Assembly: GCF_022201045.2 (NCBI RefSeq)
Contig: NC_068559.1
Location: forward strand, 62,001 to 126,000
Reading direction: 5' to 3'
Source: Citrus sinensis
Taxonomy: Eukaryota; Streptophyta; Magnoliopsida; Sapindales; Rutaceae
Length of the DNA stretch: 64,000 nt
The position numbers and the translations under genes are program-made. This document shows, piece after piece, positions 37,462 to 48,325 of the stretch. Within the stretch, counting starts at the first letter, position 1, and the number at the start of each line of letters is the position of its first letter. The notes beneath the pieces were generated by a model. That model worked only from the letters and a program-made list of their open reading frames with translations, had not been told where the DNA came from and did not search any database.

Positions 37462-37747
37462 CAATTGTCCAGCTATTAATTTACCTTTTATTTTATAATT
37501 ATTAATGATTCATTTCAAAGAAAATTATCCGGAGATACTAAAATGTGAATTTGAAGATTGACAATTGGTTTAACCTGTAACTCAGTATTAAATTAAGGGT
37601 GGGTTCGAAACATTTTTTTTTTTTTTTTGGGAGTGAGTAGGGAGTTGAAATTTTTATTTAAATTTTGTCCACTCCTCTACCTTTTTTAAAAAGAAAATTA
37701 AACTAAATAAGTAATATTTTCAAGGTCCAAATTAATATTTTTAAAAT
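36726..37747. other. intergenic with a GA microsatellite
   Basis: (GA)n at 37410-37459, preceded by A-rich and GAA triplets. A 96-codon frame at 36881-37171 has no recognisable similarity and sits in AT-rich DNA. A C-rich run lies at 37278-37302. Confidence 0.5.
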
Positions 37748-37949
37748 GAGTAATGATACAGCCACAAACTCTTGTACAAACTTATTTTGTACAAACTGAC
37801 GTGGCATTAATTCATTGGTTGAATGAAAATATAAATTAATAAAAACAAATCATGTGAGCCAAGTGATATTTAATTCAACCAATCTTATCATGCCACATCA
37901 GTTTGTACAAAATAAGTTTGTACAAGAGTTTGTGGCTGTATCATTACTC
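37748..37949. mobile_element. Mutator-type MITE, copy 2
   Basis: 202 bp with near-perfect inverted arms (GAGTAATGATACAGCCACAA at both ends, on opposite strands). The arms extend past 60 bp to 'actgacgtggca'. It is flanked by a perfect 9-bp duplication TTTTAAAAT (37739-37747 and 37950-37958). It has the same length as copy 1 at 15144 but better-preserved arms, so it is probably the younger of the two. Confidence 0.88.
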
Positions 37950-37958
37950 TTTTAAAAT

Positions 37959-38864
37959 TTACTAATGTAGATAAGACATGGGACAAAGAGATTTTATTTC
38001 AACATGTATAAAATATGTATGTATGTAGGTATTGCCACTCTGATCTCTTGATTTCTTTATTGTTTTCTAAAATCTAAATTTATGAGCGGAAAAACAAATA
38101 AACAAATCGAATTCAAATCAAATCATGAATGAATTAGGTAAAAACTCTATTGATTTGGATTCGATTCATTTATTAAACAAACTGAAATCTCAGAATTCAT
38201 ATTCGAATAGTTTATTAAATGAATATTTCGGTTCAATTCTTTTAATTCATTTAGTAGAATTAATAAACGAATCAAGTCGAATCTGGATTCTTTTACTAAT
38301 TATTTATCATATAATGAATCGAATTAAATATGAATTCATTTATAAATATATAACTAATAAACAAAAATTAAGAAAATAAAATATAAAAAAACCACAAATT
38401 TGACATCCAACAAAATACAAATTTATTATTATTTATAATTACTATATCAACCTTTAGACATTAAAATTTTTCACACATAGTTAATGATAAGTAAGTAATT
38501 TAATTAAACGAATACTAAATGAATGGAGCATATTTGATTCGTTTATGATCCATATATTACACGAATTCTAAACGAATAAACGAATCAATGTCCTTAAACC
38601 CGGATTCAATTCATTTAATTAGCAAATCGAATCAAATTCGCCCATTTATTAAATGATTCAATTTTTTCAAATCCAAATTGAATTGAATCATTTATTTGAT
38701 TCAAACTAGTGGCACTCATGTACTCAGCATATATTGAGAAAATAAGTTCAATCTCTATCGGTCTCCTTCCCTTAAAATAAGGATAGATTTCTTCCTACAT
38801 ATTTCTAGGATTAAATTTTAAGTTTAATGTTCGGTAGACCTCTAGATTACAGTAAAATATTTAA
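37959..38864. other. repeat-like AT-rich region
   Basis: 38080-38720 is packed with 'gaatcgaat', 'aattcattt' and 'cgaatcaa' words, in the style of hAT subterminal repeats, and ends 'ctagtggcactcatg'. I could not find matching ends or a target duplication. The 84-codon frame at 38125 is a product of this low-complexity sequence. Confidence 0.4.
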
Positions 38865-39468
38865 GGGTAATTTTTAAAAACCTCCCCTGAGGTTTGAGGC
38901 TGTTGCAAGTAGATGGTGAAAATCATTTTATTTGTAAAAGGCCCCCTACCGTTAGTTAAAATTTTTATTGACTAACTGTTGACTTTGAAAAGACAATATT
39001 ACCCCCAATATTTACAATTCTAAATATTTACAATTTCATAAGTAATTAAAACAATTATTTTCACCATGATCAAGTTATTGATATTTCCTTAAAATCTTAA
39101 AAAAATAAAATTACAAATCTTAAAATAATTTTTTTAAGTTTGTAATAAAATTACAAATCTTAATTATTTGATATAAAAATGTAATTTTTTAAAGTTTGTA
39201 ATAAAATTACAAATCTTAATTATTTGATATAAAAATATAATTTTTTTAAGTTTGTAATTTTATTTTTTTTAAGATTTTAAGGAAATTTTAACTGACGTAA
39301 ACTATTATTGGAGGTAAACTATTATTGGGAGTAATATTGTCTTTTTAAAGTCAACAGTTAGTCAATGAAAATTTTAACTAACGATAGGGGGTCTTTTATA
39401 AATAAAATGATTTTCACCGTCTACTTGCAACAGCCTCAAACCTCAGGGGGGGTTTTTAAAAATTACCC
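38865..39468. mobile_element. foldback Mutator-type element, 604 bp
   Basis: Long terminal inverted repeats of about 150 bp begin GGGTAATTTTTAAAAACC and run through 'gaggtttgaggctgttgcaa' to 'actaactgttgacttt'. The flanks are a perfect 10-bp direct repeat AAATATTTAA (38855-38864 and 39469-39478). The centre (39110-39290) is made of two or three copies of a ~60-bp unit around 'gtaataaaattacaaatct'. No coding sequence. Nine- to ten-base duplications and long arms point to a Mutator-like origin. Confidence 0.85.
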
Positions 39469-39845
39469 AAATATTTAAACCTAGAGTCTAGTAAATTTCA
39501 GATTGGAATAAGTTTATTTTTTCAAAAAAAAAATTCTAAGCAATAGTATTTCTCTGTAATTTCAACTTGCATAAACAACGAACAAGTCAACTGTTCACCT
39601 AGTTTTGTCCAAAGCCGAAGCTCTAGAAAAAAGAAGTTTCCCAGAATCCAACCACACACGTAACTCCAAAATCTACCCACCTTTTGTTTTGCCATTTTAT
39701 TAACGCCTTCTTTCCTTTTGCTTGCCCTTTTTCTTGCCATGCTAGTTTAGGCTAGGTTAGCTTGTTTGTAATATTAAAATAATCAGTCAAAATATGCAAT
39801 TGGACAGTCTTGGTCCTGCCTGACAGCTAACACCTTCTACGTACG

Positions 39846-39852
39846 TATAAAA
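39846..39852 (+). promoter_or_regulatory. possible TATA box of the RLCK gene
   Basis: TATAAAA about 193 bp before the ATG at 40045; this would give a 5' UTR of about 160 bp. Supported by sequence and distance only. Confidence 0.4.
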
Positions 39853-40044
39853 GTTTTGGTTTCACACTTGACAATTCTTCTTTTTTTCATTTCACCAGCT
39901 ATGTATACCTTTCAGCTATGCATACCTTCAATTAAATTAAAAGCTTGCTTCTTCTTCCTCTATTTCTATAACTAAATAACAGTTACTGGGTTCTGTTGGA
40001 GGAGCTAGTTACTAAGAAACTTGAGCGAGCTAGCTTTTGCATTC

Positions 40045-42511
40045 ATGGGTTCTTGCTTCAGCGCTGAAACTGACAGTCCTCTTCCCAATGGTATCAATAC
40101 GATCATCTCTCTCCTCTCTCTTAATGCTTATTTGAGCTTGTTATGCGCTTGTTACCCTTTCTTTAATGTGTAATATATATATACACACACACATACATAT
40201 TTTAGCTACTTTTGATTGTTGATTTTGTCTTCTTTAGCTTTCTTTCTTTCAACGGGAACTTGTGACTTTGATTGATGCTATGTTATGTTGGTTGCCAAGA
40301 AAAAGGAGGAATTAGTTTAAATGAACATTTGGGATTTTGATTTTTGGATTATGGTCATGGATCATTATTGAACCCAGAAAAAATTATGTCTGGAACATTT
40401 AATCAGCTTAAGTGCAATATGAATCTATTTTACAAAATTGGCTTTGTTTTTTTTAAAAAAAACTTCAATTGACTATTTTGTTTATAAATAGCTATATATG
40501 GCTTTGATATCTATAGGGGCAAATTCAAAATGCAGCAGAAAAGACGGAAATGGTACTAGTGGGTCAAGCAGCAGGGTCTCATCTGTCTCAGTGGTTCCTC
40601 GGACAGAGGGTGAGATCTTGCTAGGCTCTAACATAAAGAGTTTCAGCTTCAATGGACTCAAAACAGCCACCAGGAACTTCCGTCCAGATAGTGTTTTGGG
40701 TGAAGGTGGATTTGGTTGTGTCTTTAAGGGGTGGATTGATGAGCATACATATGCACCGGCCAGGCCTGGGACTGGCATGGTTATAGCTGTGAAGAGGCTT
40801 AATCAAGAGAGTCTGCAGGGTCATCTGGAATGGTTGGTGAGCATCACACTTCTACCCCCTTGCAATGCAATTTTAGTTTTCTTAGGACCTTACTTCAGTG
40901 TTTGGACTTTATATTTCCCTTGTTAGTTGAGTGATGTTCCCTCTTCCTATTGATAGTAGTAACTAATTTCTTAGCTCCACTTGTTCTACAGACAGAAATC
41001 AAACACCTGGGACAATTGTATCATCCTAATCTTGTAAAATTGATCGGCTATTGCTTAGAGGATGACCACCGGCTTCTGGTGTATGAATTTATGCCCAAGG
41101 GCAGCTTAGAAAATCATCTATTTAGAAGTGAGTCTATTAAGATCACCTCTGTTTAGTAATGTAGTCTTTTAATTCAACTTCTCATTGTCTATGAACTAAC
41201 ATGTCTCTCTTCTAATTGAATCATTACTTATTAGATATCTAAATTGTCATTGAAGCAGGAGCCTCTTACATTCAACCGCTTTCGTGGACCATTCGCATGA
41301 AGGTTGCCCTTGGTGCTGCCAAGGGTCTAGCCTATCTTCATAGTGATAAAGCAAAAGTGATATATCGAGACTTCAAAACTTCCAACATCCTGCTTGATTT
41401 AGTGAGTGAAGCATATTTAGCTTTTGAATTCTGTGGCTTTTGCTAGTGTCTCATTATGCTTACAGGTGTCTCATACTGTTTCTTACCATAAAATGACAGA
41501 ACTACAATGCTAAACTCTCTGATTTTGGGTTGGCCAAGGATGGACCGACAGGGAGCCAAAGCCATGTCTCCACAAGAGTCATGGGTACTTATGGGTATGC
41601 AGCTCCAGAATATATGGCCACAGGTATCTTTCAACTTGCGCTGCTGTTATTCACATTTGAGTGCAGTTTGTTCCACTTTTTCCTTCAACTTCCAATGTGT
41701 GTGCTTTATTTGACTTATGCCCTAACCATATACAAAACATGAAGCTTCCAAATGGGGTAATTAATGTCATTAGCTAAAAACTTTATCATAGTGGCATCAT
41801 GTGTAAGCTCTATTAAGCCACCCCTCAAGTCATTTTCGAGATTCTTAAATTGGTCATTATTATTGCTTTCTCCTTGGAAAATTCTTTGATTATCAAATTC
41901 CAACTCATACAGTTCTCACTTGATTTTAAGCTTTAAACTCTGTCTCTATTAGAACGTTACTCCTTTTTCCTCTGTGCTTATGTGTAAATGTTTATTTTCT
42001 GGAATTAGCTTTCTGAATTTATCAGTATGCAGGCATTCTCAACTTCTTCCAATCCTCACTCTTTTCCTTTTTTGAAGGACATCTAACCGCGAAAAGCGAT
42101 GTGTACAGTTTTGGGGTTGTTCTCCTCGAAATGTTAAGCGGTAGACGAGTAATTGACAAGAACAGACCATCTAGAGAACATAATTTAATTGAATGGGCCA
42201 AACCTTACCTTCAAAGCAAACGCAGAATTTTCCAAGTTATGGATGCTCGTATTGAAGGCCAGTACTCACTTGGTGCAGCACTAAAAACAGCTGTACTAGC
42301 AATCAAATGCCTATCAAATGAACCAAAGTTCAGGCCTACCATGGATGAGGTGGTAAAAGCATTGGAACAAATTCAAGATACCAATGATGCAGGTGTCTCT
42401 CGAGATGAATCCCTCCAGAATTCTGATCGCAGTACATACAAAAGAAAAGGTCTCAATGAAAATGGCCAAGGCAAAGCTAGCGTTCATCATAGGCCATCTG
42501 AGAGGAGATAG
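40045..42511 (+). CDS. receptor-like cytoplasmic kinase, RLCK-VII / PBS1-like
   Basis: Six exons: 40045-40090, 40517-40836, 40992-41127, 41259-41401, 41500-41623 and 42078-42511; 400 residues. The protein begins MGSCFSA, with Gly2 for N-myristoylation and Cys4 for palmitoylation, so it should sit at the plasma membrane. The kinase domain spans about residues 70-345: glycine loop GEGGFG (77-82), Lys108 in AVKRL, catalytic loop YRDFKTSN with Asp205, DFG at 223-225 and APE at 250-252. It is an RD-type, catalytically complete Ser/Thr kinase. The insert [14 protein letters not shown] and [20 protein letters not shown] are typical of the PBL/APK1 group, closest in my judgement to PBL10/PBL11. Family members relay signals from surface immune receptors. 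The tail is Ser/Lys-rich. Confidence 0.94.
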
Positions 42512-43004
42512 ATAATATATTTGATGCATGCTTTATTTTTTCTATTTGCTTTATGTATGAAACATTGATGTATCTTGGACCAGCATTGTAATAACAAGTC
42601 ACAATCTATGTACAGTTTTTCTACAGAATCTTAAATTGATATTTGCTTCTTTTGTATTTTCTTGTTTCTCCTCGTATTGTTGTAAGCATTCGTGTCTGTT
42701 TGTGCTATTTTACAGCAGCCTGCATGGTAGCAGAAACTTAAAATCACTGTCTGCCGCCGCAACCTGATACTGAATGTACCTTGATGTCACAATGCAAAAC
42801 AAGTTGGACATTACAGTATATAGTAAAAACAATAAGGACTGAATTGTATTTTTCACCAAGAAAGAAATTCGAAACTGGAGGGTTATTTTTGTCTTTGCAA
42901 CGGAGCGTGAGGTGCGGAGGTTTTAGCAGGAGAGGAGATAGACGTCGAAGCAGGGGTTTTAGTGAAAACAGAGAGAGGAGAAGGAAAGGATAATTGCCGT
43001 TTCA
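42512..43004. other. intergenic, kinase 3' UTR and RlmN promoter
   Basis: 493 bp between stop and next ATG. No TATA box is obvious; the last 100 bp are purine-rich (gagagaggagaagg) and probably the 5' UTR of the methyltransferase gene. Confidence 0.4.
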
Positions 43005-46000
43005 ATGACTCTGCTTCGGCAAGTGATCTCTGCTCCCGTAGCACATGCGGTGGTGCTTTCTCGCTCCTGCCTTGCAGTTTCTGTGACCCCGCGGCGCAAG
43101 TTATCTGTTTCTTCTTCTTCACGTGCCCCTCGCGTGGACGCCAACGTGCTCCTTGGCATGTCCGAGCAGGAGCTTCAAAAACTCGCCGTCGACCTCGGCC
43201 AGGTACAATCCAACCAAATTAAAAGGAAAAACGGAAACATTTTTTGTTTTTATTATTAAATAAAAATTCTTCTTTTTTTTGGAAATTTATAATTTAGCAA
43301 AGTTACAGAGGGAAGCAGCTTCATCATCTAATTTACAAAAGAAAGGTCAAAGAAATTGAAAATTTTATTCAACGTGAGTACATTACGTTGTTGCCTTTTT
43401 TGTTAATTTTTATTTTATTAATGCGTATTTGGTGTCTAAATTTCGGTTTTTTTTTTTTTTGGCTATAATTTGTAATGAAAGTGCCTCAGTCCTTCAGAAA
43501 TGATCTCCAAGAAGCTGGATGGACGGTTGGTCGCTTGCCGATTTTTCGCACGGTCACTGCAGCTGATGGAACTGTTAAAGTACTTATAAATACATCAAAT
43601 TTACATAATTACATTAGCTGTTTTTTATTTCATCTTTTTGTCCTTGCATGTGTTTTCAGGTAGTTATTATATAAATGTTAATGTATGATGTACATTGGGA
43701 AAGATTTTACTTAATTATTTATGCATGGTGCTGATTTTGCAGTTGCTAATAAAGCTGGAAGACAACAGATTGATTGAAACTGTTGGCATACCAGTTGAAG
43801 ACGAGAAAGGTCCCATGCGTCTTACCGCTTGTGTGTCATCGCAGGTGTTTTTCATGCATCATTACTGACAAATGAAAAATTTTCTTCTTCGAAAGATTAT
43901 TCCTTGATTGAGCATAAGAAATTGTCTTATCCTTTGGGTATTCAGGTAGGTTGCCCATTGCGTTGTTCGTTTTGTGCCACTGGAAAGGGAGGATTTTCAA
44001 GAAATCTTTCAAGCCATGAAATTGTTGGGCAGGTTCATTTCTTCTTTTTTAAGTTTTTAAATGTTGACACATCAAAATCCATATAATCTCATTGGCTACA
44101 TTATTTGACAATAAAGTGGTTTTAGTGTGATGAGATTTATCCTGTCTTTTTATCCAAGCTAGTATCTGTTTCTTCAGCATGATGCAGTTTGTTTCAGGTG
44201 TTAGCAATTGAAGAGATCTTCAAGCATAGGGTGACAAACGTAGTGTTCATGGGAATGGGCGAGCCAATGTTGAACCTAAAGTCTGTGCTTGAAGCACATC
44301 GATGTTTGAATAAGGTGCTTCTACAACTATTTGTTCATGTCATCTTGTCGTTCTGTTAATTCTTTTTCATAGTGTGTGCATGTCTTTATGTGTGTTTTGA
44401 AGTTAAGCTTATGTGTATTCGATTGCTCTTGTTTTTTGTAGGATGTGCAAATTGGACAAAGGATGATTACAATTTCCACTGTGGGGGTTCCGAACACAAT
44501 TAAAAAGTTGGCCTCTTACAAACTTCAGTCAACATTGGCTATCAGGTCTGGTAATCTTGTATAGAATTTGTTAACTGATACTGTGGTGTTCATGAGTATT
44601 TAGGCTACTTCTGTAGAACTGATTGTTCTTAAACTCATTGAATTTGACTCAACATCTGGCACTTGGCCAGTAGCATGAAACTGACCTCAACTTTTCTCAA
44701 ATTCATAAGTGTTGAACCCTTTGACTAGCCCATGTATCTAAATGTTCTCTTTCCGCTAAAAAGTAGCTTTTGTCTTTTCACAAGAAAGATTCAGCATCCT
44801 GAATATGCGGAAATCTCATCTCAAATAGCCGATGAAAACTTGTGTCCCAGTGTCTGTGGCATTCAGTCTTATGATTCAATAACTCAATAAGTTTCTGAAT
44901 TATTCACATCTTTCTTCACTAAAGTATAGATATCTTTGTTCTGATGACTCGGCAATTGTTTGTATGGAATATTCTCTCCTCCTTGCTCTGTTCTCATGTT
45001 TTACTAGTTTGCCCTTTAGTTTTCTTGAGCTTTTGAAGCAGACCATATTTTCAGTTGATGAGAACTTTATTTTTATTCATATATTTTCTCCTATGCTCCA
45101 GCTTACATGCTCCAAACCAGAAACTGAGGGAATCAATTGTGCCAAGTGCAAAGTCCTATCCTCTTGAAGCAATCATGAAGGATTGCAGGGATTACTTCCA
45201 AGAAACGAGTCGACGGGTGTCCTTTGAGTATGCACTATTAGGTACAGTGGTTTTATGATGTGTTTATTTCTCGGATTGGGGAATCGGACTCTGGAATGGA
45301 AATGATTGATGATGTTTACTTGTTTAAAGAAATGAGATGTGGAATGAAGCATGTGGGGTCCACAAGTTTTGGGGATTAAGGAATGGAACTTGATTTCCAT
45401 GGGGGGTTGGGAATTGAGTTCTCATTCCTTAAGCTCCTCCTTCTACCCCACCCTCATTTCATAATTCCACTTTTGTCCTCAATTGAAATATTATTATTGT
45501 TGTTATTCTTATTTTTATAATGGTTGTTTTTAATAATAATAATAAGAAGAAGAAGAAGAAGAAGAAGAAGAATAACGGCAACAACAATAATAATAATACT
45601 ATTATGATGATAAAATTAATAACAACAACAACAACAACAATAATGATAATGTTGATATTAATTAAATAATAATAATAGTAATAATAATTTTAACAATAAT
45701 AATAATGTTAATATTAATTAAATTATTATTATTGTTAAAATAATAATAATAGTAATAATAATTTTAACAATAATAATAATGTTAATATTAATTAAATTAT
45801 TATTATTGTTAAAATAATAATAATAGTAATAATAATTTTAACAATAATAATAATGTTAATATTAATTAAATTATTATTATTGTTAAAATTATAATTATTG
45901 TTTTCATTATTATTATTGTTGTTGTTGTTGTTGTTTTTATTCTTGTTTACTTTGACTTGAAACCAGAATGGATTGTTGCAAAATACTAAAATGACCTTCT

Positions 46001-46637
46001 GTCATTATTTATAATAATAATTGTGATTATTATTATTCAATTTGTGTATGATTGAACGCCTTCCTGTTTGCTTGAGCTCTCCGCTTTCTTGATTAGTAAG
46101 CACACCATTACTTGATATGAACTTATTTCCCCTTCCTTCTCTGTTGGACTTACATAAAGGCTGAAAACATGAAAAGTAATGCAAATTGACCCTTTTCTAT
46201 TATATTTTATTGGCAGCTGGAGTCAATGATCAAGTAGAACATGCAGTAGAACTTGCAGAGCTACTTCATGAGTGGGGACGTGGTCATCATGTGAACCTCA
46301 TACCCTTCAATCCAATAGAAGGATCTGATTATCAACGCCCTTACAAAAAGGCGGTTTGTTCATGACCATGCCATATCCCTCGCATTTTCAACTATAATCC
46401 TCATCTCCTGATTCAGTCTGTTGTCTATTTTACATAAATTTTTTATATTTCATCTTCCAGGTGCTAGCATTTGCAGGTGCTCTGGAATCCCATAAAATTA
46501 CCACTAGCATACGTCAGACAAGGGGACTGGATGCTAGTGCAGCATGTGGTCAGCTAAGAAATGAATTTCAGAAGAGTCCTTTGCGCATTGACTCTAGTAA
46601 TTCAAGTTCTGAATCAGACATTGCTGTAGCTTCTTGA
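43005..46637 (+). CDS. RlmN-type radical SAM rRNA methyltransferase, organellar
   Basis: Ten exons: 43005-43202, 43298-43373, 43482-43579, 43743-43844, 43946-44032, 44198-44314, 44442-44545, 45102-45241, 46217-46353 and 46461-46637; 411 residues. Bacterial RlmN methylates C2 of A2503 in 23S rRNA and A37 in some tRNAs. The iron-sulfur motif CPLRCSFC is at Cys161, Cys165 and Cys168. The two catalytic cysteines are also there: Cys154 (LTACVSSQ) and Cys382 ([10 protein letters not shown]), equivalent to E. coli Cys118 and Cys355. Other signatures are [11 protein letters not shown] and TISTVGVPN. The first ~45 residues are rich in S, R, V and A with few acids, which fits a plastid or mitochondrial presequence. 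Intron 8 (45242-46216) holds a large simple repeat. Confidence 0.93.
45540..45930. repeat. triplet-rich array with a 74-bp palindromic unit in intron 8
   Basis: Starts with (GAA)n at 45546-45570 and AAC/AAT triplets, then three copies of a 74-bp unit (marker 'taacaataataataatgtt' at 45691, 45765 and 45839). Each unit contains 'aataataatgttaatatt' and its near complement 'attattattattgtt', so the array can fold on itself. Confidence 0.85.
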
Positions 46638-47202
46638 TGGCAAATGTGGATTCTTTCATACCATACACCTCGATTCTCTCTTCCCTATCAACAACAGAGC
46701 TTTTCCCCCACCCTCCCGAAAGATGCTTGTTGGTGAAGCTGATTGTGGCACAGCTAGTTTTAGAATGGTCGGTACTCATTGTGTTGGCTGCGAGTCTCTG
46801 TGCTTACTTTGTACAGGACATATGCTAGGGCAAAGATAAGAGTGAGGATTATTAATCTTGTCTCATTGGTTCACTTTCTTACGATGACAAATGTATGTTT
46901 ACCATTGAATGAGTGAAGATTATTGATCTCTCTATAGACACGTCAACAATTGTATTATTCGGTTTGTGTGACTGAATTACTTCTAGTAATTTAGCTTTAC
47001 AGATGTTGTGAATTATTGCCACTGTAATTGATATGCTTCTTTCTTGAGATGAATTTGAAGTATTTATCTAAATTTGAGGGTGGTTGTAGCCTTTGTTGAA
47101 AATTTGACAAATGTTCTTATCTATTTGTAATATTTGAAGATAAAGGTGTATGGAATAAAATTGCATTATGGTAATTATTTGACTTTACAAGGTAGTTTTT
47201 TA
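46638..47202. other. 3' flank of the RlmN gene
   Basis: Probably includes its 3' UTR. The 64-codon frame at 46634 overlaps the stop codon region and is not supported. Confidence 0.4.
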
Positions 47203-47794
47203 TAGGGATGTTTGCGGATTGGATTTTGCAGATTAGACATCAATCTTTATCCAATCCACGATTTTGGGGATTATAAATTTTTAATCCAATCCAATCTACG
47301 GGTTGATGAAATTCAATTCAAATCCAATCCAGTCGTCTGCGGATCAGATGCGGATTTGACTTAATTCATATGCAATTCACTATTTTACGGATTGATTTGT
47401 GGGCTAAAAATTTTTAATCATGTCCTATTCGTGAACTAGTTAAATAAAAAAATAATATAAAAATAATTTTACTACTGATTAAATTTAAAATTAAATAAGA
47501 TTTAAATAAATATTATTATCAGATAAGACATAATATGGTGTTAATGTAACTATATTTTAACTTATTTATTTATTAGTAAGTATAATATCATATTTATAAG
47601 TTTAATTTTTTTTATTAAATAAATATTTTTTTATTTTTTTGCGGATTCGTGGATTTTTGTGAATTCACAGAAGTAAATCCATATCCAATCCATCAACTCT
47701 AGATTTTCAAATTTTCAATCCAATCTAATCCACAAATTCACGGATCGGATTTCTACGAATTAGACGGATTGAACAGAACGGTCCAACACCCCTA
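47203..47794. mobile_element. non-autonomous hAT-like element, 592 bp
   Basis: The left end is TAGGGATGTTTGCGGATTGG and the right end on the other strand is TAGGGGTGTTGGACCG. The 8-bp flanks GTTTTTTA (47195-47202) and GTTTTTCA (47795-47802) differ at one base. The interior is full of 'aatccaatcc' and 'gcggatt' subterminal repeats on both strands, with an AT-rich core and no transposase. Confidence 0.75.
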
Positions 47795-47939
47795 GTTTTT
47801 CAATATTTACAAGGATAATGACCATGAGATCCATAATGTTTTTTCATTTTCTATTTTATACCAATTGGGATTTTTATTTATTTTTTTCTTACCATCTCAA
47901 TATATTTTAAAACTTGTGATGTCGCATAATGTTAGGACT

Positions 47940-48325
47940 TAGGGTTGGCAATGGGATGAGGTGGAACGAGATTTATGAACCGTAGTCATGTCCCGTATAT
48001 GCAATTGGGAAAAAAAATGATTAATTGTCGTCGCTTTACTTTTTTGGGGTAAAAATATGTTCTAATCCCGTTCCAAATTATTGAATCTTATCCTAATAGA
48101 AAAAATTGTCATATCTACCAACAACTAGGGTTGGTAATGAAAAGGGATAGAACAAGATTTGTCAATCACAATCATGTCTCGTATATGCAAATGAGACAAA
48201 AAAAAGTTTTATTCCTGTCTTTTTATTATTTTTTTTAAGGCAAAAATATATCTCAATCTCATCCCAAATGGGAGGGATCCCGTAGAATCTCATCCCAACA
48301 AAAAAAATTATCATTCTTATTAGGA
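47940..48325. repeat. tandem pair of hAT-terminus-like units
   Basis: Two ~186-bp copies start TAGGGTTGGCAATGGGAT (47940) and TAGGGTTGGTAATGAAAA (48126). Both carry 'catgtcccgtatatgcaa'-type words and '...aaaattgtcat' near the end. The sequence resembles known TAGGGGTGGCAATGGG hAT termini, but no inverted partner or duplication was found. Confidence 0.55.

Noticed and set aside
45242-46216. A possible DNA transposon spanning intron 8 of the RlmN gene
   Set aside because: The words 'tgatgtgtttattt' and, on the other strand, 'tggtgtgcttact' resemble weak inverted ends, but no target duplication matches, so only the simple repeat was annotated.
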